From the NCBI GenBank assembly GCA_041396685.1, contig JAWKYD010000008.1, positions 186,001 through 250,000 on the forward strand: a stretch of 64,000 nucleotides of DNA, in the 5' to 3' direction. The position numbers and the translations under genes were made by a program. This DNA is from JAUIAI01 sp041396685 (GTDB lineage: Bacteria; Pseudomonadota; Gammaproteobacteria; Burkholderiales; Burkholderiaceae_E). Positions 55,299-64,000 of this stretch are shown here, piece after piece (position 1 is the stretch's first letter; each line of letters starts with the position of its first letter). The notes beneath the pieces were generated by a model that saw only the letters and a program-made list of their open reading frames with translations, was not told the origin of the DNA and ran no database searches.

Positions 55299-56820
55299 AT
55301 GTTTGCAGATCGTTTACGGGCCCTGGGTTTCAAGCGGGCGGTGCTGCTGGTCGCGATCGCGCTCACGGTGGGCGGGGCGCCTGCGCCCGCTTGTCTGGCG
55401 CAGGCGCCAGGGCCGGTACTGCCCAGCCTGGGTGATGCCGCCGGTGATACCTTGTCGCCGCTGCAGGAGCGCAGGGTCGGCGAGCGCATCATGGGCGAGC
55501 TGCGGCGCAGCGGCGTCCTACTCGATGACCCTGAGCTGACACACGCGCTCAACCGCTTCGCCCATCGCATCGCCGACGCGGTTCCGACGGGTGGGCAGGA
55601 CTTCGAGTTCTTCCTGGTGCGCGATGCCTCGTTGAACGCGTTCGCCCTGCCTGGCGGCTTCGTCGGCGTGCACAGTGGCCTGATGATCGGTGCCCAGACC
55701 GAGTCGGAGCTCGCCTCCGTGATCGCCCACGAGATCGGCCACGTCACGCAGCGTCACATCGCGCGCATGCTGGCCCAGAACCGGCAGAGCTCGCTGATCT
55801 CGCTGGCGGCGGTGGTCGCTGCGATCGTCGCGGCCGGCGCCTCCGACACGCAGGCCGCCGCGGGTCTGGTCGCGCTCGGTGGCAGTGTCCACGAGCAGCA
55901 GATGCTGGCGTTTTCGCGCGAAGCCGAACGGGAGGCCGACCGCGTCGGACTCGAGCTGATGCGCGAGGCCGGCTTCGAGGCGCAGGACATGATCTCGTTC
56001 TTTGCGCATGCAGCGTGCGACGCGAATCTACGAGAGCGGCGCACCGTCGGATCTGCGTACCCACCCGCTGACCAGCGAGCGACTGGCCGACATTCGCAAC
56101 CGGCTCGGCGGCATGGCGCCGAGCACGCCGTCCGCATCGGGTCTCGATTTTCTGTTGATGCGCGCCAAGCTGGTTGCGTTCGCGGGCCGTGAGCGCCGCG
56201 ACCAGCGCAAGGCCGCGCAGACCTTCGAGGTCGCCCTGAGGTCGGCGACCGGTCCCGAGCGTGCGGCCGCCCAGTACGGGTCGGCCGTGGTCGCGCTTGC
56301 ACTCGAGCAGCCCGCGCAGGCCGCCAGCTGGCTCGCGCAGGCCCGCGAGACACTCGCCCGGACGCCCGGCGCGCAGCCGGATCACCCGTTTCTGGCGTCG
56401 CTGGACACGCGCATCGTGTTGGCCCGTGAAGGCGCCGAGGCGGCGCTTGCCACCCTGACGAGCGCAGCGAAGACATTTCCGGACGAACCGGAGCTGCACC
56501 AGTTGCACGCCGAATTGCTGCTGCGGCTCGGCCGCAACGAGCAGGCGCTTGCCTATCTCGAAGACCTGATGGCGCTCACCCGCTCGGACACCGACCTCTG
56601 GCGGCTGTTGGCGGACGCGCGCGCCGCGCTCGGCCAGACCGGGCTCGCTCACTGGGCCACGGCCGAGCGCTACGCGCTGCTCGGTGGCTGGGCCGCGGCG
56701 GTCCAGCAATTGAACCTGGCCGTTCGAGACAGCGGCCTGACCTACTACGAGCTGTCGCAAATCGACGCCCGCCGCCAGCACTTCGAGAGCGAGCTGCTGC
56801 GCGAACGCGAGGAGCGCTGA
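55299..56820 (+). CDS. BepA/YfgC-like M48 metalloprotease with TPR region (frameshifted as written)
   Basis: This is a periplasmic zinc protease and chaperone that helps outer-membrane protein assembly. A signal peptide (about residues 1-33) precedes the M48 domain with VIAHEIGHVTQRH (zinc-binding HEIGH) and the third ligand in REAEREADRVG. The frame breaks at about 56004-56008: upstream it reads ISFFA then drifts, while another frame resumes MQRATRIYESGAP and continues with THPLTSERLADI and a TPR-like C-terminal half. Restoring two bases in a GCGC tract (so as to read FFARMQ) gives one protein of about 507 residues, the family length. The start ATG at 55299 is eight bases after a TAGTAT hexamer. 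Either a sequencing error or a recent mutation. Confidence 0.85.
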
Positions 56821-56921
56821 CAGCCTGGAATATCTCGCCGGCCCGTGAGGTATTGGAGGCCGCCGGCGCCGACTCTTTCAGGCCCGACGGCAGGCCGGGG
56901 GCCGGTTGACGGCTCGGCGTT

Positions 56922-57473
56922 TCAGTCGCTTCGCGGTCGCGGCCGGAAATCCAGCGCGGTGGCCGGATCGTCACAACGCTGCAGCGCGAAGCGCCGGCCG
57001 ACGAGCAGTACACCCGATTCGTCGAGTTCCAGAGCACCCAGGTCGAGGTCGTGAATCGCGGCCGGCCCCAGCTCGGTCTGTACCAGCAGCTCGCCCGCCG
57101 GCCCTTCGAAGGCCGCATCGACCCGGGCGATCGGCAGGCCGGTGTGGGTCAGCAACTGACCGCCGTCGAGATCGGATCGCACGCGCAGGATCCAGGGTGT
57201 CAGATCGAGATCGACGAACACGCGTTGTGGTCCGTTCTGCCAGTACCAGGCGCCGTCGTCGGCCGCCAGGTAGTTGCGCCCGATGAACGCGACGATCTGC
57301 CGGTTGCGGATCGGATCGCCGCGACCGTGACGGTCTTCGTCGAATTCGGCCGCCGAACGATCGACCAGATGCCATATGCCTCGCCGGTCCAGGCGCAGCC
57401 AGCCGTAGACGGCCGGCACGTTCGGCCAGCGGCGCATCGCGTCGAGTACGGAGGGATCGAGATCGACCTGCAT
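56922..57473 (-). CDS. Conserved proteobacterial protein of unknown function
   Basis: A 183-residue soluble protein of a family I recognise from Burkholderiales but cannot name with confidence. Blocks: RWPNVPAVYGWLRLDRRG, IVAFIGRNYLAADDGAWYWQ, NGPQRVFVDLDLTPWILRV and a C-terminal LDLGALELDESGVLLVG. It has no signal peptide and no recognisable catalytic motif. It starts nine bases after the yheT stop and is the last gene of the ilvE-zinc finger-waaF-SnoaL-yheT group. Confidence 0.8.
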   Translation of the reverse strand: MQVDLDPSVLDAMRRWPNVPAVYGWLRLDRRGIWHLVDRSAAEFDEDRHGRGDPIRNRQIVAFIGRNYLAADDGAWYWQNGPQRVFVDLDLTPWILRVRSDLDGGQLLTHTGLPIARVDAAFEGPAGELLVQTELGPAAIHDLDLGALELDESGVLLVGRRFALQRCDDPATALDFRPRPRSD

Positions 57474-57482
57474 CCGACCAGT

Positions 57483-58502
57483 TTACCCGCCCGGCGTGGA
57501 CGCGTTGGCCAGCCAGCGCAGGACCGCCTCCGCGAACCGGTCGCAGCCCGACTTGCCGCGTCGCCCATCGAAGAAGCCGACGTGCCCCCCGCCGGCGGGC
57601 GTGGCGAGATGGACCCCTGGTCCGACGGCATCGGCAACCGGCAGCGCGTGCTCGGGCAGGAACGGGTCGTTGCGTGCGTTGACGATCAGCGTGGGTAGCG
57701 TGATCGCCGCCAGATGCGGGCGGCAGGAGCATCGCGACCAATAGTCGTGGGCGCCGAGAAATCCGTGCAGTGGCGCGGTCACGGCGTCGTCGAAGTCGAA
57801 GAAGCTGCGTGCGCGCAGCACCTGCCGGCGATCGAAGACGCCCGGAAAGCGGGTGAGCTTGTCCAGGCTTTTGCGTCGCAAGGTGCGCATAAAGACCCGG
57901 GTGTAGACGCGGTTGAATCCGATCGCGAGCGAGCGGGCACTGGTCTCGAGATCGTGTGGTGCCGAAATCGCGGCGGCCGCCGCCAGCAGCGGCGCCGCCG
58001 AGTCACCGCGTTCACCGAGCCACTTGAGCAGGACATTGGCGCCCAGCGAGATGCCTACCGCCAGGCGTTGCGCATCGGGCCAGCGCCGGCGGGCGGTCTC
58101 CAGCATCCATTGCACCTCGTCGGAGTCGCCCGAGTGATAGGCCCTCGCGAGGTGATTCGGCCGGCCGGAACAGCCGCGGAAGTGAACGACCGCCGCACCC
58201 CAGCCGCGCGCCATCGCGGCCAGGCAGAGCGCCTGGGCGTAGTGGCTGCGCGAGTCACCCTCGAGGCCGTGGAAAACGAGCAGCATCGGGGTGCCCTCGG
58301 CCGCGATGTCGACATCGATGAAGTCGTCATCGGGCGTCGTCCATGTCTCGCGGACATATTTCGGCCGACGCCAGGTCGGGCGGAACTTCGGGTAGATGGT
58401 CTGCAGGTGCCGGTTGAACAGCAGCGGGCGCGGCCGGTAGTCGGAGATGCCCTCGATCGCGCCACGCTCGCGTGGCGTCAGTGGCGATGACTCGGGCGTC
58501 AA
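57483..58502 (-). CDS. YheT-like alpha/beta hydrolase
   Basis: A 339-residue hydrolase of the YheT/EMB8 family. HLQTIYPKFR opens the domain; the oxyanion and nucleophile regions are VFHGLEGDSRSHYAQAL and LAVGISLGANVLLKWLGE with the Ser; the family block FRGCSGRPN and the acid and His positions in NARNDPFLP and GGGHVGFFDG are present. It probably cleaves an ester or lactone; natural substrate unknown. TTG at 58502 overlaps the preceding stop (TTGA), which favours coupled translation. Confidence 0.87.
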   Translation of the reverse strand: MTPESSPLTPRERGAIEGISDYRPRPLLFNRHLQTIYPKFRPTWRRPKYVRETWTTPDDDFIDVDIAAEGTPMLLVFHGLEGDSRSHYAQALCLAAMARGWGAAVVHFRGCSGRPNHLARAYHSGDSDEVQWMLETARRRWPDAQRLAVGISLGANVLLKWLGERGDSAAPLLAAAAAISAPHDLETSARSLAIGFNRVYTRVFMRTLRRKSLDKLTRFPGVFDRRQVLRARSFFDFDDAVTAPLHGFLGAHDYWSRCSCRPHLAAITLPTLIVNARNDPFLPEHALPVADAVGPGVHLATPAGGGHVGFFDGRRGKSGCDRFAEAVLRWLANASTPGG

Positions 58503-58939
58503 TGCAGTACGCCACCAGAGGCCGTTGGCACGTCGGCGGGCGCCGATTCGCCCGGCGGACTTGCGTGATGCGAAACCAGCCGCCAGCCCATCGCGTCCTT
58601 GGCGAAAACATTGGTGGCGTGGCAGTAGACGGTTCGCGACTTGCCGGTTTCACGGACCTCGATCGCCTCGACCACGTGGTGCACGGCCAGCACGGCACCG
58701 GTGACGAAGCGCCGCTGCGTGGCCCGGATCGGCATGCCACCCTCGCGCAGGATCTGCGCCCACGATTCGCGCACCGCGGCCAGACCTTCGTCGCGGCGCC
58801 CGCCGGGGTGGATGCAGACGACATCGTCGTCGTCGGCCCAGATCTCCATCAGGGTGGCCAGGTCGCCCTTGCGCAAGGCCTCGTAGAACGCGTCTTCGAC
58901 CGCTTCGGCCGAGGCGTAGGTGGTGAAGCGCTGCCTCAT
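58499..58939 (-). CDS. SnoaL/DUF4440-like protein
   Basis: A 146-residue cone-shaped (NTF2-like) fold protein. It has AVEDAFYEALRKGDLATLM, EIWADDDDVVCIHPGG, a middle strand region, and GWRLVSHHAS at the end, matching DUF4440/SnoaL-like proteins, in which the fold forms a small ligand-binding pocket. Function unknown. The ATG at 58939 overlaps the waaF stop (ATGA). A longer frame upstream lies within waaF and is not used. Confidence 0.8.
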   Translation of the reverse strand: MRQRFTTYASAEAVEDAFYEALRKGDLATLMEIWADDDDVVCIHPGGRRDEGLAAVRESWAQILREGGMPIRATQRRFVTGAVLAVHHVVEAIEVRETGKSRTVYCHATNVFAKDAMGWRLVSHHASPPGESAPADVPTASGGVLH

Positions 58940-59976
58940 CGGCCGATTTCCGGTGCAGGTTTGCTGTCGGCGAGCGCCGACTGCAGCGCCTGCATGGCCA
59001 TGGCAGGGGTCAGTCGGTTCAGGCAATCGGTGTGACCGAGCGGGCAGGACCGAGCAAAACACGGGCTGCAATCGAGCTGCAGCCACAGCACTCGTGCATC
59101 GGCGGAGAGGGGCGGCGTGTGACGCGGGTCGGACGAGCCGAACAGCGCCACCACCGGCCGTTGCAGCGCGGCGGCGACATGCATCAGGCCGGAGTCGTTG
59201 GTGATCATGGCGTCGGCGAGCGCGATCAGCGCCATCGCCTCGTCGAGGCGGGTGCTGCCACAGAGATTGAGCAGGCGCAGGCCCGACAGTGTGGCGATCT
59301 CGGTGGCCAGATCACGCTCCTTGGCCGCGCCCAGCAGCATGATGCGGGCGCGCGGCCACTGCTGATGGATGCGGCCGGCCAGGCTGGCGAAGTGTCGGGC
59401 CGGCCAGCGCTTGGCCGGGCCGTATTCGGCACCGGGCGCGAACGCGATCAGCGGCTCGGCTCCGTCGGGCAGGAATTTTTCGCGGCACTGCTGGAGCAGG
59501 CCCGTGGCCACGTGCAGACGCGGCTCGGTCGCGGTGACGGGCGCCGCCTCACCGGCCTCGGCGATCAACTGGGCGTAGAACTCGACCATCAGGCGCTCAC
59601 GCGCCTCGCCGCGCTTGTGCATGCGGTTGATGAGCCCGTAGCGGGCCTCGCCGCGATGGCCGATGCGGTCGGGAATCCCGGCCAGCCACGGCGCGATCGC
59701 CGATTTCAGGTTGTTGGGCAGCACGTAGCAGCGTGCATAGCCACGCTTGCGCAGTGCGAGTGCCAGCCGCCAGCGGTCGCCCAGCTGCAGGCTGCCGCGC
59801 CGCAGTGGCATCTCGATCACCTCGTCGACCGCGGTCATGGCGCGCAGCACCGGTGCGACGTGTGGCGCCGCGACCGCATCCAGACCCGGGCCGTGGCGTT
59901 GCCGGATGAGATCGGTGAGCGGCTGCGCCATGACCGCGTCACCGATCCAGTTCGGGGCGATGAGCAGGGAGCGCAC
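58936..59976 (-). CDS. waaF: ADP-heptose:LPS heptosyltransferase II
   Basis: A 346-residue family 9 glycosyltransferase that adds the second heptose to the lipopolysaccharide inner core. Blocks: LLIAPNWIGDAVMAQPL, YVLPNNLKSAIAPWLAGI, FAPGAEYGPAKRWPARHFA, ITNDSGLMHVAAAL and LFGSSDPRHTPPL, all typical of WaaF. GTG at 59976 is used as start since upstream sequence lacks similarity. It implies a Gram-negative outer membrane with heptose-containing LPS. Confidence 0.94.
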   Translation of the reverse strand: MRSLLIAPNWIGDAVMAQPLTDLIRQRHGPGLDAVAAPHVAPVLRAMTAVDEVIEMPLRRGSLQLGDRWRLALALRKRGYARCYVLPNNLKSAIAPWLAGIPDRIGHRGEARYGLINRMHKRGEARERLMVEFYAQLIAEAGEAAPVTATEPRLHVATGLLQQCREKFLPDGAEPLIAFAPGAEYGPAKRWPARHFASLAGRIHQQWPRARIMLLGAAKERDLATEIATLSGLRLLNLCGSTRLDEAMALIALADAMITNDSGLMHVAAALQRPVVALFGSSDPRHTPPLSADARVLWLQLDCSPCFARSCPLGHTDCLNRLTPAMAMQALQSALADSKPAPEIGR

Positions 59977-60005
59977 GGTGGTCGTCCGGGGCGGGCGGCC
60001 GCGCT

Positions 60006-60215
60006 TCAGTGGCCGTGCACCACCGCACCGGGCTTGAGCGAATAGACGGTGCCGCAATAAGGGCAACGCGCCAGACCGGTGGTGGCGACATCGAGGAACA
60101 CCCGCGGGTGATGGTTCCAAAGCGGCATGCGCGGATTGGGGCAGAACGCCGGCAGATCGCCGGCGTCGAGTTCCACGGTTGGTTCGGTGCGGGAGGGTTG
60201 GACGGTCTCAGACAT
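60006..60215 (-). CDS. Small zinc-finger (CHCC) protein
   Basis: A 69-residue protein with a zinc-binding CHCC motif: CPNPRMPLWNHHPRVFLDV and ARCPYCGTVYSL. It resembles the zf-CHCC family found with mitochondrial complex I subunit NDUFS6 and bacterial relatives. In Burkholderiales it lies between ilvE and waaF. It overlaps the ilvE end by eight bases. Role unknown. Confidence 0.85.
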   Translation of the reverse strand: MSETVQPSRTEPTVELDAGDLPAFCPNPRMPLWNHHPRVFLDVATTGLARCPYCGTVYSLKPGAVVHGH

Positions 60216-61131
60216 CGGTCAGCCAATCTGCATAGCGATCGTTGCGCCCGGCCACCACCTCGAAGAATGCCGATTGCAGCTTCTCGGTGATCGGACCCCG
60301 ACGGCCCTCGCCGATCGTGCGGTCGTCGAGCTCGCGGATCGGGGTGATCTCGGCGGCCGTGCCCGTGAAGAAGGCTTCGTCAGCCAGGTAGACCTCGTCG
60401 CGCGTGATGCGCTTCTGGATCACCTCGATACCCATGTCGCGAGCCAGCGTGAGCACGGTGTCGCGCGTGATGCCGTCCAGGCAGGAGGCGAGATCGGGGG
60501 TGTAGATCCGCCCGCCACGGACGATGAAGACGTTCTCGCCGGCGCCTTCGGACACGTAGCCCTCGGTGTCGAGCAGCAGCGCTTCGTCGTAGCCGTTGGC
60601 AGTGACCTCGCGGTTGGCCAGGATCGAGTTCACATAGTAGCCGCTGGCCTTGGCGCGAACCAGCGAAACGTTGACGTGATGTCGGGTGAACGACGAGGTC
60701 TTGACGCGGATGCCGCGCGCCATGCCTTCCTCGCCCAGATAGGCGCCCCAGGCCCAGGTGGCGATCGCCACGTGAATCTGGTTGCCGACCGGCGAGACAC
60801 CCATTTTGTCGGAGCCGATCCAGACGATCGGGCGGATGTAGCAGCTGGCCAGCTTGTTGGCCTGCACCGCCTCGATCTGCGCCTTCATCAGCGTGTCGTA
60901 GGAAAACGGGATGGCCATCTGGAAGATCTTGGCCGAATTGAACAGCCGCTGGGTGTGGGCATCGAGGCGAAAGATCGCCGTGCCACCGCCGTGGCGCTCG
61001 TAGGCCCGTACCCCTTCGAACACGCCCATGCCGTAGTGCAGGGTGTGGGTGAGCACGTGGACCTTGGCCTCGCGCCAATCGACGAATTCGCCATCCAGCC
61101 AGATCTGGCCGTCGCGGTCTGCGAACGACAT
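60208..61131 (-). CDS. ilvE: Branched-chain amino acid aminotransferase
   Basis: A 307-residue PLP enzyme of fold type IV that transaminates leucine, isoleucine and valine. DGQIWLDGEFVDWREAKVH opens it; blocks HTLHYGMGVFEGVRAY, VSLVRAKASGYYVNSIL (with the PLP Lys), GYVSEGAGENVFIV and FFTGTAAEITPIRELD are typical of IlvE. It leads the ilvE-zinc finger-waaF group. ATG at 61131. Confidence 0.95.
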   Translation of the reverse strand: MSFADRDGQIWLDGEFVDWREAKVHVLTHTLHYGMGVFEGVRAYERHGGGTAIFRLDAHTQRLFNSAKIFQMAIPFSYDTLMKAQIEAVQANKLASCYIRPIVWIGSDKMGVSPVGNQIHVAIATWAWGAYLGEEGMARGIRVKTSSFTRHHVNVSLVRAKASGYYVNSILANREVTANGYDEALLLDTEGYVSEGAGENVFIVRGGRIYTPDLASCLDGITRDTVLTLARDMGIEVIQKRITRDEVYLADEAFFTGTAAEITPIRELDDRTIGEGRRGPITEKLQSAFFEVVAGRNDRYADWLTDV

Positions 61132-61220
61132 GATGCTTCTCCTTGAATCGATGCGCGATTCTAGCGAAATCGGGCCCTCGCGCGGACGCAGGCATCACAG
61201 TTCTGTAGAATCATCCGGTT

Positions 61221-62459
61221 ATGCCAGACGCCTCCGCTTCCACCTCCGCCCCGCTGCTGCGCACGCTGCCGTTCCAGATCGGTCTGCTGACGGTCATGCA
61301 GGCGATGCTGCTCATGAACAATGTGTCGCTGATCGCGGTCAGCGGGCTTGCCGGGCTGACGCTCGCCTCCGACGCCTTGATGGCCACGCTGCCGGTCACC
61401 TCCTACGTGTTCGGCGGCGCGCTGTTCGCCATGCCGGCGCAGGCCCTGATGCGCCGGCTCGGCCGCCGTCGCGGCTACACGGTGGCCGGTCTGGCCGCGG
61501 TCAGCGGGTCGCTGCTCGCCTGGCAGGCCATGGAGATGCACAGCCTGGCGATGCTTTGCGTGGCCACGTTCGTCTGCGGCATCTACAACGCGTTTGGCGC
61601 CAGCCTGCGTTTCGCGGCTGTCGACGTCGCTGACACCTACCGCCCGTCGTTCAAGCCGAAGGCGATCTCGCTCGTGCTCACCGGCGGCATCGTCGGCGGC
61701 ATTCTGGGTCCCGAGGCGGCCAAGATCACCCGCACCTGGCTGCACACCGAATTCGCGGGCACCTACCTGTCGCTGATCGCCTTCGCGGTGGTGTCGGTGT
61801 CGCTCGCGCAGTTCATCCGCCTGCCCGATCCGCGTTCGGCCGCCGTGGCCGAGGGCCCGGCCCGGTCGCTACGCGAAATCCTCGCCCAGCCGAGTTGCTG
61901 GGTGGCGGTGCTTTGCGCGGCGCTCGCTTACGGCATCATGAACCTGCTGATGGTGGCGACGCCGCTGGCCATGCAGGTCTGTTCGCTGCCGTTCAACGAT
62001 GCGGCGTTCGTGCTCGAGGTCCACATCATCGGCATGTTCCTGCCCGGGCTTTTCACCGGCAGTCTGATCGCGCGCTTCGGCGTGCTGCGCATCGTTTTCA
62101 TCGGCAGTCTGCTGATGCTGGTCTGCGTCGGCATCGCCCTGTCCGGGGTCACGCTGATGCACTTCACGGCGGCGTTGTTCCTGCTCGGGGTGGGCTGGAA
62201 CTTCATGTACACAGGCGGCAGCACGCTGCTCACCCAGTCGTATCGGCCGCAGGAAAAGAACAAGATCCAGGGCTTCATGGACGCGGTGGTGTTCGGCACC
62301 ATGATCTCGACCTCGGCGTCCTCGGGCGTGCTGCTGTTCGTCAACGGCTGGGAGATCATCAACCTGGTCTCGTTGCCGTTCGTGGTGCTGTGCCTGGTTA
62401 CCGTCGGCTGGCTGGCCTCGCGGCACGGCTGGCGCTTCGGGCTCGCTGTGGCCCGCTGA
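61221..62459 (+). CDS. MFS transporter
   Basis: A 412-residue integral membrane protein with about twelve hydrophobic segments and a short central loop, typical of the major facilitator superfamily. A cytoplasmic motif A-like segment, LMRRLGRRRGYTVAGL, follows helix 2. The protein is of the group annotated as putative efflux or uptake carriers in proteobacteria; substrate not known. TAGAAT lies nine bases before the ATG. It converges on glnE with a 43-base gap. Confidence 0.88.
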   Translation: MPDASASTSAPLLRTLPFQIGLLTVMQAMLLMNNVSLIAVSGLAGLTLASDALMATLPVTSYVFGGALFAMPAQALMRRLGRRRGYTVAGLAAVSGSLLAWQAMEMHSLAMLCVATFVCGIYNAFGASLRFAAVDVADTYRPSFKPKAISLVLTGGIVGGILGPEAAKITRTWLHTEFAGTYLSLIAFAVVSVSLAQFIRLPDPRSAAVAEGPARSLREILAQPSCWVAVLCAALAYGIMNLLMVATPLAMQVCSLPFNDAAFVLEVHIIGMFLPGLFTGSLIARFGVLRIVFIGSLLMLVCVGIALSGVTLMHFTAALFLLGVGWNFMYTGGSTLLTQSYRPQEKNKIQGFMDAVVFGTMISTSASSGVLLFVNGWEIINLVSLPFVVLCLVTVGWLASRHGWRFGLAVAR

Positions 62460-62502
62460 GCGCGGCCGGCGCTTTGCGCCCGCCGGCAGATCGTCGCCGG
62501 CC

Positions 62503-64000
62503 TCAGCCGTCGCCCATCGTGCCGTTCCAGAGTGTCCTGACCGCCTCGCGCTGGGCCTGCGCACGCTCGTGCGTGACCCGGGCGTATTTGGCGCCGCCCA
62601 TGCGCAGCGCATGTTGCCAGCGACGGTACTCGCGATAGGCATCGGCGACCTGCCTGGCCAGCCCGGCATCGATGAGACCCGCACTGCCTGCGCGGCCCAG
62701 TAGCGCGATGTTGCCCGCGTTGTCGAGCAGCTCGGGGTGCGAGTGCGCATGTCCGAGCACCAGGAACTGCACGATGAACTCGATATCGACCATGCCGCCG
62801 CTGTCGTGCTTGAGGTCGAACAGTTCCGACCGGTTCGGGTGGCCGTCGTGCATCTTCCGGCGCATGTCGCGAATGCTGGCGGCCAGTGCATCGAGTGCGC
62901 GCGGTTCGGCCAGCAACTGTCGGCGAAACTTTTCGAACCAGGTCCCGACCGCCGGGTCGCCCGCGCAGAAGCGCGCACGGGTCAGGGCCTGGTGCTCCCA
63001 GACCCAGGCCGATTCGCGTTGATAGCTCTCGAAGCCGCGTACGCTCGTGACCACCATACCGGCGTCGCCGTTCGGCCGTAGCCGTAGATCGATGTCGAAC
63101 AACTGGCCCGCGGCCGTGCGGGTCGACAACCAGGTGGAGACCCGCTGCGCGAGTCGGCTATAGGCCTCGAGCGCGGCCGGGTCGTCGTCGTCGAACAGAA
63201 AGACGAGGTCCAGATCGGACGCGTAGCCGAGCTCCCGGCCGCCGAGCCGGCCGTACGCGATCGCCGCGAAGCGCGGCTGCTCGCGAAAACGTTTCTTCAG
63301 CTGGGACCACACCGTGTCGATCGCCACCTGCAGGACCCGGTCGGCGATCTCGCTGAGTTCGTCGGAGACGCGCTCGACGGTGAGCAGGCCGGCAAGCTCG
63401 CGTGCCAGCACGCGAAAGAACTGCGCGTGGTGCGATTCGCGCGCGAGATCCATCTGCCGTTCGGTATCGGGCGCGTCGCCCAGACGGGCCATGCCGATCG
63501 CATCGGCCAGTTCCCGCTGCCAGGCGGCGAAGTCGGTGGCTTCGAATAGATTGCCGTCGATCAGTTCGTCGAGCAGCACCGGGTGGCGGGTGAGGAAGTC
63601 GGCCGCCCACTCGGAAGCCGACAGCATCTCGAGCACGCGCTCGAACGCGAGTGGAAACTCCGCCAGCAGCGCAAGATAGGCCGGACGGCGACAGATCGCC
63701 TCGAGCAGGCGTGTCAGACGCAGGGCGGCTGGCGCACTGATGCCCGTCTGTTCGGCTTGGGTCAGCAATGAGCGTATCGCCTGCTGGGCGCTCGGCCGCG
63801 CCGCCTGATAGCGACTGCCCGCGAGCATGCTCTCGAAGACCTGCTCTACCTTGGCCCGCTCCTGCGCATCGGATGCCTCGCCTGGTGCCTCGGCGCCGAT
63901 CGGACGCATGGTCGGTGAAACCTCGTCCTGCGTCTGGCCGTTGTCGGGGCGCAGCAGCGCATCGAACACCTGCTCGACCACCTGTACGGTTTTGGCCAGG
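62503..64000 (-). CDS. glnE: Glutamine synthetase adenylyltransferase, C-terminal part (5' end outside window)
   Basis: This bifunctional enzyme adenylylates and deadenylylates glutamine synthetase under nitrogen control. The frame stays open to the window edge (last visible codons read LAKTVQVVEQVF). The second nucleotidyltransferase domain is present: AYGRLGGRELGYASDLDLVF with its Asp pair, DIDLRLRPNGDAGMVV, and the C-terminal MVDIEFIVQFLVL and RRWQHALRM. The missing part should hold the deadenylylating domain. A PII-type partner gene is not in the window. Confidence 0.95.
   Translation of the reverse strand, partial: LAKTVQVVEQVFDALLRPDNGQTQDEVSPTMRPIGAEAPGEASDAQERAKVEQVFESMLAGSRYQAARPSAQQAIRSLLTQAEQTGISAPAALRLTRLLEAICRRPAYLALLAEFPLAFERVLEMLSASEWAADFLTRHPVLLDELIDGNLFEATDFAAWQRELADAIGMARLGDAPDTERQMDLARESHHAQFFRVLARELAGLLTVERVSDELSEIADRVLQVAIDTVWSQLKKRFREQPRFAAIAYGRLGGRELGYASDLDLVFLFDDDDPAALEAYSRLAQRVSTWLSTRTAAGQLFDIDLRLRPNGDAGMVVTSVRGFESYQRESAWVWEHQALTRARFCAGDPAVGTWFEKFRRQLLAEPRALDALAASIRDMRRKMHDGHPNRSELFDLKHDSGGMVDIEFIVQFLVLGHAHSHPELLDNAGNIALLGRAGSAGLIDAGLARQVADAYREYRRWQHALRMGGAKYARVTHERAQAQREAVRTLWNGTMGDG

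Overview
The window is a GC-rich, densely packed bacterial chromosome segment, most likely from a betaproteobacterium of the order Burkholderiales. That placement rests on gene content and order recalled from that group, not on a search: ffh / ccsA-like / PP0621-type / pilS / pilR / ampD / nrdA / nrdB / lysine-rich H1-like proteins / yggT; aroQ-accB-accC-prmA; an RNase II-family gene-tonB-aroE-mtgA; and ilvE / zinc finger / waaF / yheT. I see no rRNA, tRNA, CRISPR array, phage or insertion sequence. Both edges cut genes: proS (5' end missing) on the left and glnE (N-terminal half missing) on the right.

Layout. 1-5 kb: proS, a lytic transglycosylase and a membrane-bound EAL protein. 5-6.6 kb: an FAD-linked D-2-hydroxyacid dehydrogenase. 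6.8-16.4 kb: a five-gene divergent locus of circularly permuted ATP-grasp, alpha-E, transglutaminase and DUF2126 domains, a family predicted to make or modify peptides but of unknown product. 16.4-22.7 kb: ffh, a CcsA-like membrane protein, PilS/PilR and AmpD. 22.8-27.8 kb: class Ia ribonucleotide reductase nrdA/nrdB behind a strong promoter overlapped by two NrdR boxes; nrdA carries a one-base frameshift as written. 28.1-31.1 kb: two tandem alanine/lysine/proline repeat proteins, YggT, a GNAT acetyltransferase and a PfkB sugar or nucleoside kinase. 31.1-35.6 kb: a zinc-ribbon DUF3426 protein, a TetR stub beside a perfect palindrome, and a sulfur cassette (DsrE-like, TusA-like, SQR-like flavoprotein, DUF1641) with a consensus FNR/Anr-type site upstream. 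35.8-39.1 kb: prmA, accC, accB, aroQ. 39.2-45.7 kb: TlpA thioredoxin, Mpl murein recycling, an arylsulfatase, a YqiA-type esterase and a short-chain dehydrogenase. 45.8-51.9 kb: RNase II-family exonuclease, TonB, AroE, MtgA and the MgtE magnesium transporter. 51.9-57.5 kb: a thioesterase, a diguanylate cyclase, a DUF3047 lipoprotein, MoaC, a frameshifted BepA-like M48 protease and a conserved unknown. 57.5-64 kb: YheT hydrolase, a SnoaL-like protein, WaaF, a zinc-finger protein, IlvE, an MFS transporter and glnE.

Themes. Cell-wall turnover and recycling recur (lytic transglycosylase, AmpD, Mpl, MtgA), as does envelope maintenance (M48 protease, WaaF, TonB). Two proteins act on c-di-GMP, one likely hydrolase and one likely synthase. 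The most interesting accessory material is the alpha-E/ATP-grasp/transglutaminase locus and the sulfur cassette with its FNR-like site, which appears inserted into an otherwise housekeeping gene order. Two genes (nrdA and the M48 protease) are broken by small deletions inside GCGC-rich tracts, which may be sequencing errors.
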